This document shows, piece by piece, positions 63,849 through 64,000 of a stretch of 64,000 bases of DNA; position 1 is the stretch's first letter, and each line of letters starts with the position of its first letter. Made by a program: the position numbers and the translations under genes. The stretch comes from Micromonospora globbae (GTDB taxonomy: Bacteria; Actinomycetota; Actinomycetes; Mycobacteriales; Micromonosporaceae): the NCBI RefSeq assembly GCF_003610785.1, contig NZ_RAQQ01000010.1, forward strand, positions 1 to 64,000. The letters run 5' to 3'. The notes under the pieces were generated by a model. The model was not told the origin of the DNA and made no database searches. It saw nothing but the letters and a program-made list of their open reading frames with translations.

Positions 63849-63934
63849 CGGTGGTACGTCCCTTCACTCGCCGCCGACGGACCGGGCGTGGCGGGACCGC
63901 GGCGGAACAGCGGCCGGTCCCGTTCCGTCCTCAC
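63845..63934 (-). CDS. Possible 29-aa micro-ORF before the ROK gene
   Basis: Frame starting GTG 63934 and ending TGA 63845-63847. Its start overlaps the stop of the upstream partial gene (GTGA at 63931-63934) and its stop overlaps the ROK start (GTGA at 63845-63848). The peptide (MRTERDRPLFRRGPATPGPS...) has no recognisable fold. It may only bridge translation between the two genes. Confidence 0.3.
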   Translation of the reverse strand: MRTERDRPLFRRGPATPGPSAASEGTYHR

Positions 63935-64000
63935 GACCACCGGCTCGCCCCCTCCGAGGCCACCCGGTCCAGTTCCGCGTCGGCGCGGGCCAGCCGGTCC
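63931..64000 (-). CDS. C-terminal end of an unidentified gene (partial)
   Basis: Only the last 22 residues and stop lie in the window: DRLARADAELDRVASEGASR followed by WS and TGA. Typical actinobacterial codon use (third-position G/C) and the GTGA overlap downstream support it as a real gene end. It is too short to assign a family; proximity to the ROK kinase suggests sugar metabolism, but this is a guess. Confidence 0.5.
   Translation of the reverse strand, partial: DRLARADAELDRVASEGASRWS

Overview
The window is about 74% GC actinobacterial chromosome. Gene content, codon use and frequent ATGA/GTGA start-stop overlaps fit the Micromonosporaceae, probably Micromonospora; this is an inference from family resemblance, with no rRNA gene to confirm it. 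Nothing suggests a plasmid, phage or insertion sequence, and no tRNA, rRNA or CRISPR array was found.

Layout. 0.2-4.6 kb: housekeeping and accessory genes (VOC protein, FMN-binding glutamate synthase-like protein, GNAT, small hypothetical, DNA polymerase IV with a LexA-type box on its start). 4.7-19.2 kb: a carbohydrate locus with two tandem GH39-like glycosidases, a GH13 enzyme, a Dpp/Opp-type ABC importer, a LacI-type repressor and a GH35 beta-galactosidase. A 12-bp operator, GAAACCGGTT(T/A)C, lies before the glycosidase operon and in the repressor/GH35 divergent gap, so the locus looks like one regulon. 19.3-27.1 kb: nucleotidyltransferase, a divergent pair around a perfect 16-bp inverted repeat (secreted protein and CGNR zinc-finger regulator), GNAT, DUF6624-like lipoprotein, GH18 chitinase, MOSC, a short AlkB-like gene and two DMT transporters.

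27.2-41.2 kb: lipid and hopanoid region. A glycosyltransferase-WS/DGAT acyltransferase fusion overlaps an SDR gene on the plus strand. Convergent to it is a tightly packed hopanoid operon: dxs, hpnC, hpnD, hpnE, prenyl synthase, squalene-hopene cyclase, an HpnG-IspH fusion and hpnH. It covers precursor supply through C35 adenosyl/ribosyl-hopane.

41.5-51.6 kb: beta-hydroxyacid dehydrogenase, lipid kinase, small P-loop kinase, Nramp transporter, then a glyoxylate/glycolate operon (aceB-glcD-glcE-glcF). 51.7-56.1 kb: secreted GH3 N-acetylhexosaminidase and serine hydrolase (a probable cell-wall recycling pair) and a RibD/DHFR-like reductase. 56.1-64 kb: a 1470-aa secreted subtilase with Kelch and carboxypeptidase-regulatory domains, flanked by two paralogous orphan winged-helix regulators with no visible phosphoacceptor, then a ROK kinase and the end of an unidentified gene. 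The least explained items are the regulator-subtilase-regulator locus, the GT-acyltransferase fusion, the HpnG-IspH fusion and the micro-ORFs tiled between overlapping genes.
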